A stretch of DNA of 64,000 bases from Pterobdella sp. o SKG-2022. Its lineage: Eukaryota; Annelida; Clitellata; Hirudinida; Piscicolidae. The position numbers and the translations under genes are program-made. The stretch lies in the NCBI GenBank assembly GCA_964035795.1, contig OZ038320.1, positions 7,524,671-7,588,670 of the forward strand, given 5' to 3'. This document shows, piece by piece, positions 23,341-35,716 of this stretch. The number at the start of each line of letters is the position of its first letter. The stretch's first letter is position 1. Under the pieces are notes generated by a model. That model worked only from the letters and a program-made list of their open reading frames with translations. It ran no database searches and was not told where the DNA came from.

Positions 23341-25025
23341 ATTGGCTAGTAATTGTAATTTTTGAAATATTATAACTTAGTGATGAACATAATATTTTGG
23401 TTTTTCAATTGAATATTCATTAAAAGTTTATTACTAGGATTTAAAAAACTTTAAAGGATGACAAGACGATTGAAAAAATATATGAATGACTGGAAGATTT
23501 GAAAGTAATTGCAACGATTTGAGCGATTGAACGCTATAAAATTTTTTAATTTAAAAATAATAGAAATAAGATAAATAATTTAAGATGAATAAGGTTCAAA
23601 GGTTTTGGGAAAAATGAATATAACCACACAAAGCATCATTGCACCACATAAATCTAAAGATAACTATGGTCTTATGGAGAATTGTAACGTGAGTCTTAAA
23701 TTGAAGGATTTCAAGTTTTAAAAAAGCAAAATAATTTCCTTATTTCAAAATAAAATAACAAGATAAACTTCAGTGGATTTTTAAGCAGAAGGACAAATTA
23801 TCTGTTCAATAACTTCTCCCTCAAAACATGGTATCTTTCCTCTAATGAAAAAATTTAATTTAATAACTAAAAGACGTGGTTATATAAGTGCAGTAATGTA
23901 ACTGATAAAATTTATATACATCAGTAAGTGTAAATCAATAAAGAAGAATGATTCAAGCCTGTTGGAGGCTGGAAAGATGACACAATATATAAGTTCATGT
24001 GCTGGTTTTCATCAGACTCCGTTTATTAACTAACTAACGGTTTTTTCCGCAAGACTTTTAAATAAGTATATTTTTTTAGAAAAGAAAATGCGAAGAGCAA
24101 CGTTATTCAACGTAAACAATATGAAAAAGGTAATATATCAAAATGGAAGCAAGTTCAAATGTAGTAAGGTCAGGCCATATAGAAGCAAGTGGTACACCGG
24201 TAAAAGATGTATATCAAATTTATGGGAAGCAACGATGTAAATAAATACTAAGAGATATGAATTGATTTACTGAGTTTAGGTTGGAAATCAGTGCACCCTG
24301 TTAAATTTGATCAGTCAAATATATCGTACTTCATTAACGCTGATCCAAGTCTTATGATTGTCTTGTAGTATTATGATATAAAATAACTTTTTTGATTGGC
24401 TTCATGTTATTGATTTGATTTTTGAAAATATATGATGCTTTAATTTTTTACATGCCACCAAACATAGTACATATTTTAATACTTGAAGGTGATTTTTTAA
24501 TGATTTATTATAACGAAATTCAAAATAGATAAATCAACAATAATTGATGAATGATACTTGATCCACCTCACAATCAATTTGAAGACATTTCTATCAATAA
24601 AACCCCTTTATGAAGTGAGGTGAATTTTTGAAATGATCAATATGAACCCTCAATTATGAAACTCATTATTAATGCTCGATTAATCAAAACGATCTTTGCT
24701 ATTAAAACTGTATAATACTTATTGAATAAAGCTGACTAAATGAGGAATGCATTTAATACTTATTGTACAAATTTTACAAATTCTTTTTACAGAAAATGAC
24801 AACTGGTAAAAATTCTCAGAGAGCTGCAGTTGTTTTAAACGATAAACATTTTGAGAGCATTTAACTTTTATATTACATTACAATAGAAGATGCTTGTCTT
24901 AATCGATCGATACAATCAACAATTACAACAATAGAAAGTAAAACGGTACTTTATAAATGTGATAATTTTTTTAAGATTCAAGAGTGGCAATTATGTTGGA
25001 ATAAGAGTCTGAATAGAAACTAAAT
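23341..25025. other. gene-poor AT-rich stretch
   Basis: No supported gene. A 32-codon ORF at 24143-24241 lacks recognisable features. Bases around 23440-23540 weakly resemble the ends of the 20018 transposon. Confidence 0.4.
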
Positions 25026-25448
25026 TTAATCCAATCTATTTCGCATTTTAATGAGCGTTCTATCAACGGTACTTAGTGAAACACTCAGTCCGTATTGATC
25101 GTACAGCCACATGCTGAGTTCTTTCAAGGTTTTCCGCCCATTGTTCTCCATATATCGAATGAGATTATCTTTCATTTCTTGTGTCAGCTTTGATTTCATA
25201 TCTCCTCCTCTTTTGCTCAGAGTCGTTTGGCCTGTTTTGAGGTACTTTTTGACGATTGAATTCACCGTCTGGTATTTAATGCCGAAAAATGAACTTATTG
25301 ATTTTACAGAATAACCTTCTACAAATTTAAAAATTATTTCCTTTCTATCCTCATTGGAAATCTTTGTGAATTTTCTAGTGGCTTGAGGAATAATAGTCAA
25401 AACGGCAGTAGATTCTTGCATATCTTGCCAATAATCATCGGTTTCCAT
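25026..25448 (-). CDS. HTH-only transposase-like protein (140 aa)
   Basis: A single uninterrupted frame from an ATG encodes two helix-turn-helix units of the Tc1/IS630 (paired-like) type. The first is TKISNEDRKEIIFKFVEGYS with VKSISSFFGIKYQTVNSIVK. The second is KSKLTQEMKDNLIRYMENNG with TLKELSMWLYDQYG and VSLSTVDRTL. An RGGDMKS linker typical of these transposases joins them. It stops right after the second HTH, so the DDE nuclease is absent. It is either the start of a decayed transposon or a DNA-binding domain kept after losing catalysis. I found no introns, and inverted ends were not resolved. Confidence 0.65.
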   Translation of the reverse strand: METDDYWQDMQESTAVLTIIPQATRKFTKISNEDRKEIIFKFVEGYSVKSISSFFGIKYQTVNSIVKKYLKTGQTTLSKRGGDMKSKLTQEMKDNLIRYMENNGRKTLKELSMWLYDQYGLSVSLSTVDRTLIKMRNRLD

Positions 25449-26162
25449 TTTCTGTGGATGATATTGAGCAAAAGTTTTTATAATATAAAGATTGGAAAGC
25501 TTTTTATTAAGAGTTTCTTAAACGAGAAAATCCTTCAATGAAATTGCTTGCAAAGATTGCCGAACATCATATCTACTGACACAGAGTGAGCATATTCATC
25601 AAAAAATGTATGAACCTCAATGATTTATCAGTTTTATCAAGTTTATTGACTAGTCAACCTTTATCCGGCCAATTTTTTATAAATGCAAAAAGTTTACAAG
25701 TTTAACATTGAAATGGAATATGTTTAGTTCAATTATCAATCAGGTTTTGAAATCTGACAACCTGGAACAAACTGAGCTCAAAAGTAGTCTTTCCCTTTTG
25801 AGCCTGACACCACCAAAAGAATAACCATTCATTTTATTTTAAAATTAAATTTATTATTTATCATATTTTTAGATCAATCAATTCTATTAAAAACTATTAT
25901 AAATTTCTGATATTGCCAATGTTTCTAAATTGCATTATGGCCTTACGTCATATGGCCATGGGTATCCGGACTATAACCCCCCTGGACAATATAACATGAA
26001 ATTTCAATTCTTTATTTTTATCGTCAAAATGAGGAAGATTTTAGAAACATGAAGATGAATACAAAAAAACAAGACATAGTAAAGCCTTCACAGCTGTAAA
26101 TCATGAGCAATACCACGTAGATATTCAAGTTGGCCACGATTTAAAAATTCTTTTACGAGGGT
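25449..26162. other. no gene recognised
   Basis: AT-rich sequence between the HTH ORF and the MULE relic. No coding or repeat signal could be supported. Confidence 0.4.
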
Positions 26163-27400
26163 TTAAAGTCTGTTGGTCACTGCTACGTATTTTCTTTTTT
26201 GTGATGGTGGGTTTTTTCCTGCAGTCATTCTTGCTTGCTTCACTTTGTTTAGCGCCTGTTCCCGCTTCAACTCGCAGCTAAATTGAAAAATATTTGTGTG
26301 GTAAGAACTAACATTGGCCTGCATATGTTGATGCCACCCTTCAACATGATTGTTTGTTCTTGGGAGACCATTTTCCATCTTATCCTTGCAGTTCCACATG
26401 ATGTGAGGGAACAATGGTGCACGCCTCCCAAGACGCTGTCTGTGGCCAATAAAAGTATTCTCAAAATAATTCAAAAGTGGCTGGACTCTTCTTTTAACTC
26501 CTCTTCTAAAATATCAAAAACTTCACAAACTCTTTCCTCTGGCACAAAAGCTAGAGCTGGAAGCATGCGGACTTGCAGACTGAACTCTGCATCATCTTTC
26601 TACCTCTCCTGGAGTTCACTGCTCTGCACTTTTCTATATACACACTATGCAAGGTGATAAAAACACCCTTTTACTTCTGCTTCCGAAATGTTTTCGATAG
26701 TGCATTTTTTATGCCATTTCTAAGTCTATCATGATGTTACTTGGAAAAAACCTATTTTCAGTTGATGCAGTTGCTGAAACAACCGTACGTAAGTTTCTTG
26801 TCTCTTGTCAGGTAACAGAGCATACACACACGGCATCACATGACCATGTATATAAGCATGTATTAAAAAAAATCTTTGGGACTATTTTAAAAGTACCATC
26901 ACAGACCCAATTGTTGGCGCTTTGAAGCAAATCTAAATTACCTGCAGTAGCGAAGATTAAAATTCTGTCATCTTCTGCTCTACTGTCGTACAAAAAAATG
27001 GTCTGTTTGCATTGGTTCGCTGAAGATCTTCTGATATAACCAGTACTGATCTTGTTAATGGTATTGGAATTGAGTTGCCAGCATGTTGTCGTTGACGACG
27101 AATATTCCTGCGCATATCCCGAATTGATGGTAAACTAACAGCTGGATTTTCATTGATGTCACTGAGTTCTTGGGATAAGATTTGTTGAGTTGTCTCTTCT
27201 CCTGATAATGCACGGCGCTTGATGGCTGCTTTCACTCAACTTGTTTCAGCATGACCAGCATTAGGTGCATGTGTGTGTTTATTTATTCTGTCTACTATAT
27301 GATTTCCAGCTACCTTTAATTTAGCTTTGCACTGTTTATTATTTCTTCTCAGTTCCCTCAAAAATTTCATATTTCAGTTTGAAATACTCTGAATTTTTCA
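26163..27400 (-). mobile_element. decayed MULE transposase with FLYWCH remnant
   Basis: Reading the minus strand from 27400, a zinc-finger tail resembling FLYWCH (RRNNKQCKAKLKVAGNHIV, then THAPNAG) is followed by MKAAIKRRALSGEETTQQIL (27235-26957) and DDRILIFATAGNLDLLQSAN with WVCDGTFKIVPKIFF (26993-26808). A frameshifted catalytic region follows, then LPRTNNHVEGWHQHMQANVS (26474-26163). This order is that of metazoan MULE-domain transposases. Stops and frameshifts show it is dead. Confidence 0.85.
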
Positions 27401-30400
27401 ATATCATGCCTGAGCAAATAGATTTTTTATATTTTTATTTGTCCAAAAACCTAACTCTCAACGTACAAATGATGTTTATCAACTTCTCTTGTGTCTTAGC
27501 ATTCTCCCAAAGAGTTTTTAAAAGTAGAATCTTTTCCAGGTTTTATTTAGTCTTATTTTGAGATACCAATACACAGTCTCTAAAAGTTCCATTGATATTT
27601 CTTTCGAGACTTTATGTGTCTCATTGGAAATTTTATATTGATCTATGAAGGATGAGGGGATAATGCGGTAACCGCCTTTAAAGAAAAATTGATCATTTGA
27701 GCAAACGTAGCAACTTGTATAATCTTTTCCATAATAAATCATCTCATGATGAAATATATGAATTAATTATTTCGAAAACTTTTGATCTAATATAAACATA
27801 TAAGAATATAAATAATTGGTAAATATAAATAAATCTATTCATGCAATTTCAAGTGAAACTCACAATTTTTCTTCAATATACGCTGAGAAACAATCAAAAT
27901 TTATCGATATAATACAATTTTCAATTATATTATAGATTGTATAAAATTTATTAATTAAAACCATTTTGAAAAGCATGATTTGAACCAGTTTTTTTTAATA
28001 ATTCGATTCAAAATTTTACTTGTCTTTCATCGAGTGAACATATGGTGATGAGTAAAAGATCTTTCAACGCTTCAAAGCATGAACCACGATATTTTCTTGA
28101 ACACTAATTTGTAATTCTTTTTTGAACATATCAAAGATGTAAGATAATCTCAGTAATTATACTCTTGAAATAAAAAAATTTTTTAAATAAAATATTTTTT
28201 ATATAAAATATTAAAATATTGATGATCCCTCAAAATATAAATTTTAGACAAACAAGATTTCTAATTTTCAATACAGCACATCGAGTGGATACCTTGAAAT
28301 CCTTCACTCGACAGTGGTCAAGTAGGCTGACATTTCGAATCGCAATCAGGGAATTGAAATTTGCTTGAAATCTAAATAACAACAGTATACAAACAAATGT
28401 AAAGTTAATTCAACTATTTGCATTGTATGTATGCATTTGAGTCGACCCTCAGTCGCACGAATTGTTTGTAAAGTGGCTTGCACTAATACTAATCTTGTAG
28501 TGGCTGAGAAGAATATTCAAAGCAATAAAAAATAGAAAAGATAACCTTAAACTTTCCATATAAAAACTTTTAAAAAAGTTTTAAATCATTCAAAACTATT
28601 GAGTTGGTCGAAAAATTAATACATGAAATTTTTATTATAAGATTGTTCGCAAAAGCGACAAATCAAAAAATTTGTTGAATACATCTCGTAATTTTTTTCA
28701 AAATGCTTCATGGTTTAATAAATAAATTCCTTCATGATTTAATACTAAGTAATGCTTAAGAACCAGAGTTAACTTATCGGAAATTATATGGTATATACTT
28801 ACAGCTGTTTTAATAAAAAAAGTTGATAAAGCCTCATTTTGAAGCTTTCAAAAGCTGAAAACAAATGTACACCTGTACAAGTTAAAAATGCACAATTTCT
28901 CAAATTGTGCAATTTCTTAATATAAGCAATTTATTTAATGAAAATAAATCAAAATTGTTTTTTTTACGTTCAAAACCCATTTGAGATTTACATCGGAAAC
29001 CTGCCGTTTTAAAAGGCAGTTGGATATACGTGAGATTGTAACTGACTCCAAGTTTATTGATTTTATATGAAAAACTTCATGGGAATAGGATTAATATGCT
29101 AACCACATGACAAAGATTATTAAATAAAACATTTGAAATAGTTGAACTGCCTTCCAACTAGTAGCTTCATAATTTGAAGGCAAATAACTTGGAATTTAAT
29201 TTGTCACAGATCATGAAATTCACACTAAAGATGCATCAAACATCAATTATGACCATCAGTCTTCAACATGGAAGAATGTATGAGCTGTAATGGTAGATTA
29301 ATGCATGAGCTTGGATGTCAAATAACTGTGTTAACAACATACTCGATTCATTAACGATCGATTACTGCATCTGTAGCTTGTTGGTTTTTTCTGGAGTCTA
29401 GCAAAAAATTAAAACCATTAGCCGTTTTTTACATTTTCTTGCAATCGATAAAACTTTCCTGATCGTCAATGAATAAAAGCAGAAATCATTTTTGAGTATA
29501 ACGGTTGAAATGATTTGTCTTAAATATGAAAATGTTTAATCCTTTTTTTTCAAAACTAGAAATGTTTGAGCTTTTTAATATATTTCGCAATCACCTTTCA
29601 AATCTCCGAGAAACTTTCAAAATGCCTAATTTTCCTTTTAAACATTAAAGAAATATAAGGCTGACTAAACCCCAATGACGAGGCCGACGCAAGTTTTAAT
29701 TTCCAATTGATTGAGAAGATCTAGTAAACCCAAATGATACCAAAATAGTATATGACCACTCATCATTCTGACATCATTTTGGTAATACATAAAAATCTTA
29801 ACACATAAAAATTATCTATAATTATTCCTCTACGTGAAACTTCTATATAACTATCCTGGTTTTTTTCTGCTTTTTCACCAGCATCGTTTTTACGTCCGCT
29901 CCCATACAAACAAGAATTTAAAAAACGATTGCTGCAATGCTAATAATCAATCGAATAACCCTTTTCTCAATGGCTTTGATACGTCTATTAGACAGCCACT
30001 TGACAAGCTTTAATTAACAGAAGTTGATTCATTCAGTTCCATTGTTCATGCAGCTTTTCAATTTTTTAAACGCTGTACCCACCACAAGCTGAACACCTCA
30101 TCACTACATTCTTTCCTTTAGGTAAGATTTATGTGCCTTTGGATGTACGAACGAATCTTGATAAAATATTAAACATTCCTTAGCAAATTACTGCCCATAT
30201 GACTATTAAGTTTTTAATGCCGCAATATATGATTCGATAATCTCGTCTTCTTCTAGGAATTTCGTAACAAGTTTTTCTGTTGACTCTCATACTATCCCAA
30301 ACCATTAAACTACCAGAATTTCGTTTCAAGTACAAATCCTATTAGCACCCGAAACCTCCTCATGGTTATTATACGAAGAATAAAGTTCCTCTCATTCTTT

Positions 30401-32247
30401 AAAATGATTTTACTAGAATGAAAATTATCCCCAAAGCTTTCTTTAGATCCCATGAAATAAGCTTCACGGCCCCTTTTTTTGGTTTGAATATTGCAAGATT
30501 TCAAAGCGATTTACAATTGTGAGGCATGCCAAAACGAAACATGTGAATTTTGATTAATTCGAAACTAATTAGCTGACCGTATTAGTCTCACAAATTTGCA
30601 TTCTTGTTCACGGTCATCTTGGGTCTATTTGTCTAGGAGGATAATGAAAACCCACCACAAAAATTATGCTTCATGGAAGAATAACAAAAGCCTTAAAAAA
30701 CAATAAAATTCAATTTTGGATCTTTTAAAATAAAATATTATGAAAAATCATTGATGCCAAAATGGCCGAATACAAAGTTCACAATTTCTCGATTTGAAAG
30801 TTTTCCAGCAATGTCTTATTCTAATTATACATTTTCATCTTCTATGTCTTGATCAATTTAGTCAAATTTTATTATTCGCGATAAGCAGTGTTGACTATGA
30901 ATTATTGGATACGTCACAGAAATGATCAGTATGGGCAACAAATACGATTCGTTAAAAGCATCATAAGATATTTAACTTTTTATTTTAATTCATAGAATTT
31001 TCTATATAATTTTGGTAAAAAATTCAACCGACAACTGGCATTTCTTTTAATTTTTAATTATTCATCCATCATGAAAATCGAATGATACTACTTAGAATGC
31101 TTTTTTCCTTAAAAACGTAAAGTAACATTGAAAACGATATTAAATCGATTTTTGTATTTCCATCACTAGTTCAATTTATTCTTAATTTGAAAAAAAAAAA
31201 TACTTTGAACAAACCTTGTCTTCTGAACTCGAGAAATTCACTTGCGTAAATAATCTAATATGAAATATAAAAATATTTTGTATTAATTGGAGCATTTGAT
31301 TGAAATTAAGACAGCCGAAACCCTGGAACGTTAGATTTGAGATGTTGCAGAATATTGCATTACCGAAAAGTTTGTGTGAACTTTTGCTAAAAATGGTAGT
31401 TAATAAAAAATCAACATTTTGACAATTTCAACTTATAAACTGAAAATCAAAAATAATGTTTCTATGGAATTGATAAGCGCGGTCGTTTTTCCATTTTCTG
31501 TTTTTATACTATTGTTTTTCCAAAAAAAAGAAAGAAATTGTCTTTTTTAAAATAGAATAAAAGCAGAAAATGTTTTTAAAATCTTTTTAGCGCAAAATCC
31601 GACTTTGAATGAAATTTTATCACATACGAGTTAAAGTGCCACATAAGTTCTTTTTTGGGAGTCTATCGTCTCTAATCGCTTAGGCGGTAAACATAACATT
31701 AATTTCTCTAATAGATTTCGGAGCATTTGTTAAAGTTTTCGGGACAAAAAAAGATCTGTAAAAATGAACTTTAGATGTAAAAAAATTTCATGAAAAATGA
31801 GAGATAAAACACTTATGTTGATACTAGAAACATTCTAAAAGTTCAAGACAATCTTAAGTAAAAAAAATCTAGTTATGTAATTTTTTAAGTTGAGTAATTT
31901 GATTAGACAGTTTAAAAATTATAGCCTTATAATTCAAACAGGGTATATAATATTGCAAGGTAGTCCATTTGAAATTGATTGTATAAAAGGTTAAATTCAT
32001 TGGATTTAAATACCAAGATTATTAGAATAAAAATAAGATTAAGAAAAAATTCAGAAAATTCAACAAAATTTTTCAAACGCTTTGGAAAACTTCACAGAAG
32101 TGCAAAACTGTGGTGCTGCGAATTTATAAGCAAACTTTCAAGTTCACGATTAAGTATGCGACTGAGAGGTAAGTGAAAAGTGAAATAAATTTTTTTATAA
32201 TTTATTAACAGAAGGTTCATTGAAAAAAGTACTGAGCCTTCTAGAAG
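27401..32247. other. long gene-poor AT-rich region
   Basis: About 4.8 kb without a supported gene. A 74-codon minus-strand ORF at 27518-27742 lies just upstream of the MULE relic and may be decayed element sequence; I cannot assign it. The rest has short, stop-interrupted frames only. Confidence 0.5.
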
Positions 32248-32400
32248 TCGGCCCATATAGTTCAGCTGTGAGCATTAGACTAGTTACCGGGCTCGATCGT
32301 GTGTGGACCGGCAATTAGCGCCTGTTCCACAGTGTTTTCGCAACATTAAATTTGTAGCAAGCGCTTTGAGCTATAAGAAGCGCTTTATAAATACCGCATT
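32248..32400 (+). mobile_element. tRNA-derived SINE, nearly full copy
   Basis: The head resembles a tRNA promoter: an A-box-like atagttcagctgtgagcatt and a B-box-like gggctcgatcg about 30 bp later. The body and 3' part (aaatttgtagcaagcgcttt, then aagcgctttataaat) match the second copy at 33385-33500. The two copies differ at many positions, so they are not a recent local duplication. Confidence 0.7.
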
Positions 32401-33384
32401 ACACTAAATTAAGTTTCGTGAAAAAACTCTTAAATACAGATGTTTTGCAAATTCTTCAGAAAAAAACTTTTTTTTTTGTCAATATATAATCGCATCTTAA
32501 TGTATAAAAAAACTTAGTGATACAAATAATGAAGAAAAAATACAAAAAAAAAAACAATTTAGTAAAGCAGGTATGGATTCGTAGTTCAGCTTAGTTTCGC
32601 TACAGGACCCATTAAAATTTACGTGTCACTCACTAGTGAGATAGAAGTGACTAGCCAAGAACCCAAGATTAAAGTAAAAAACCAATGAATATAATTCTTC
32701 TTTTAAAAAGCCACGAATAGTGACAGATTTTAAACCTTTTTCATACCTGCACACTTCCTTGGCCCCCTTTTTCTATTGAGAACTACCGTACATATGGATT
32801 TTTTCTCTACTTATTTATCTTACTTGATTAATATAATGGAAATGGAAACTTTATAATATTAAATATATTGAAAAAACTAAATATGTTTTTATTTTTCGAC
32901 AATATTTTTACACATAAAAAGTTGATTTGGCCTTGGTATTCATTAATAAAAAACTAATGCCAAAAGTCCAGAATCCTGTTTATGAACAAAAAACATATTA
33001 TGTGAAAAACGGAAGATGAATTAAATATGAAAAAAAAATCGAAAAAAAAAAACAAAAGAAAGTTATATATAGACTTTGAAGAGGAATGACCATGCTCCTT
33101 CAATAAAAATTCGATAAGACAAAAGATTATAATAGCTTTAACCTTGGTAATACAGTCGAAAATAATAGATGATTAAAAATAAAATTGAATGATGAAAGAT
33201 TTGAATGATTTTTTAACTGGCGAACCCACTCTCGGTAGAGAGTTGCACACTTCTAGTGTCACGGAAATGTGAAGGGATTTAAATTAGAAAAAAGATTCTA
33301 CTAAATTCAGACGATTATGTCTTGAACACATTTAAGCCCAATCCTGCTTTCAAGATTCAAAAGAATGCGTAATTAAATTTTCTA

Positions 33385-33500
33385 GAGGGTTCAATCCCGT
33401 GTGGTCCGACAATAACCACCTGTTTTACGGTGTTTTCTCTACCTTAAATTTGTAGCAAACGCTTTGATCTATAATGAAAAGCGCTTAATAAATGCTACTT
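33385..33500 (+). mobile_element. tRNA-derived SINE, 5'-truncated copy
   Basis: Begins near the B box (gggttcaatccc) and continues with gtgtggtccgacaat, aaatttgtagcaaacgcttt and aagcgcttaataaatgct, parallel to the copy at 32248. The A-box half is absent, as expected for 5' truncation in retroposition. Confidence 0.65.
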
Positions 33501-35716
33501 TAGTGGAGGCTATTCCAATAGAAAATGATATAAAAACAATTGAAAATAAAATTTGATATTCCTCAGTGCATTCTAAATTTTCAGTTTATATTATAAATCA
33601 TAATATAAATTTGAAGGTTGTCTATAAAACAATGTGCTGAAGATAATTAAAATTTGTTTCCAACTTATCGTTAAATGTTTTAAAACGTGTAGAAAAGTTG
33701 ACCCATACACTTCTGAAATCAAGCTGAATCTGCACAACCGAATAAAATTTTAATGAAATTCATAAAAGTGAACAATAAATTATGTATACATTTAACCAAT
33801 CCTTTTAAACAATCAATATCTAAATGAAAATAAACAACCAATCATAAATATAACACAATCCTCTACTCACACATTCAACCCCTTCTCATTACTTGTAATC
33901 ACCATACGAACTTGATTGACTTGCGTTTTGTCACCATTGTTTGGAACTTGTTGAAATTAGTTCATAAGTCAAAGATGAAGTTATGCTTTGTGATATTGTT
34001 GAGGTGAATGTTGAAATTGACATTTGGCTTGGCTTCGTGATCGGTATCGATATTGGTAGAAGTAATGTTGTGTAAGGATTGTAATGCTGTACATCATTGT
34101 ATATGGAGATTCCAAATAATGTTCCGTTGAACGTTGTGGAAGAAAATTTTAAATTTCTCAAAAGTCGAAATGATAGTGAATCTAAACTTTGAATTATACT
34201 TTTGGATTTGAATTAAATAATGCTTCATTCTATCATAAAACAGAAGATTGTATATTTTTGGGCATAAGATTCAAGTTATCTTATATTGGAAAAAAGATCT
34301 GTTAGAGAGAATTTGAATAAAAAAACAAAAAAGACTTTGTTTATTCCCGAATGTATTTGAAAACATGATCATGAAATTTGAAGATTTACACTATTCTTCA
34401 ATAAACTAAGAAAATTATAAAACTAGTTTTGATTGAAGATGCTCAAAGCTTATTAGCAAATAGGAGGTGTTAAAAACGACCTTAACATATCTTAGTTCTC
34501 AGGTATTTACATCCCCTATTAAATTCACTAATGATGCAAAGATATAATCTCTTCAAAATACCTCTAAATAAATAGAAACTTCAAAAATATTTTTTATGGT
34601 AAAAAAAGGCACAGAGACATCAAACAAGAAAGAACAGAAGTAAGGATGGTATGCTTTTTTGTGAAAATAATATTGAAAGATTTTGTACTAGTGAACTTGA
34701 GCAAAATTTTCTACTTCTAAGTTAAGAATTAAGATTTAAACAAATCAAAAATTTAGATGTAAAAAAATCTAAAGTTTTCTAGGTAAAACTATCTATCACT
34801 TTTGAAAGCAACTTTTGCACTAGATTAATTTTTGTTAGAAAAACACAACATATTTGTTGAAAACCATAATGCTTTTTGTAAAAAAATCTACATTCTCAAG
34901 TAATATTTACTCATTTTAGTGATTTTATTTTGTTGAAGACTAAGTTTTATATACAATTATTTCAGGCTACACTACGTCACTAGATTAATACTTGAAATAA
35001 TAGAAGTAGTCCAATCAAAAATAATGCTAGAGGAGAAATAATGAAAAAGAAAATGAGAAATTTTTGATGAAAAGACCATAAAGCAAGAAAGAACCTAAAA
35101 TCACCATAAATGTTAGCTTGTGATTTCCATTATAAACAGTAATCTCTAGATAAGACTTGATTTCAATCAAAACATCAATTAAGCTTCAACTTTTTCAATA
35201 TTGATCTATTCTATATGTGCTTTCAGATAATTGTAAGATTTGAAAGAATAGTACTGAGAAACTATAATCTATATCAAAATTGATTTTCAACTAGTTCATA
35301 AAACTTAATTTTTTAAGTTTTTTTTGTTAATAGTTTGGTATTTTTAGAAATAAAAAAAATTTTATACATAATGAAAGAAAAAAATCACCAAGCCTTTGGG
35401 ATTTCAAATTTTATTTGAAACTTCAAAAATTAATTTTCTTTTGAATTTATAAATAATAATAAAAGATAACAAATGAAACGACAATCGTCAATATGTCCAT
35501 GCGTAAAATCTGCCATTTCCATTATGAAATACTCATTCATGAATGCAAACATTCTGACCACTCCACATGACAACAACACAAATACTATAATACAGTGAAT
35601 AGAATTCAATTTAAAATCGACAAGTTTTAATGTTCTATATAGATATACATATAATGTATATTCAGTTCCATAAATCTTTAACGTTTTAACAAAGAATTAA
35701 CGCCAATAATAATGGC
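33501..35716. other. no gene recognised; 3' flank of the DBHS gene
   Basis: AT-rich, with only short unsupported ORFs. The last few hundred bases before 35717 should contain the 3' UTR of the minus-strand DBHS gene. Confidence 0.4.

Noticed and set aside
24143..24241. Small + strand ORF beginning MEASSNVVRSGHIEASG
   Set aside because: Too short, no splice-linked neighbours and no family resemblance.
33221..33285. Possible extra tRNA-like head (ctcggtagagagttgcacac)
   Set aside because: It has an A-box-like string but no B box at the right distance and no shared SINE body following it.
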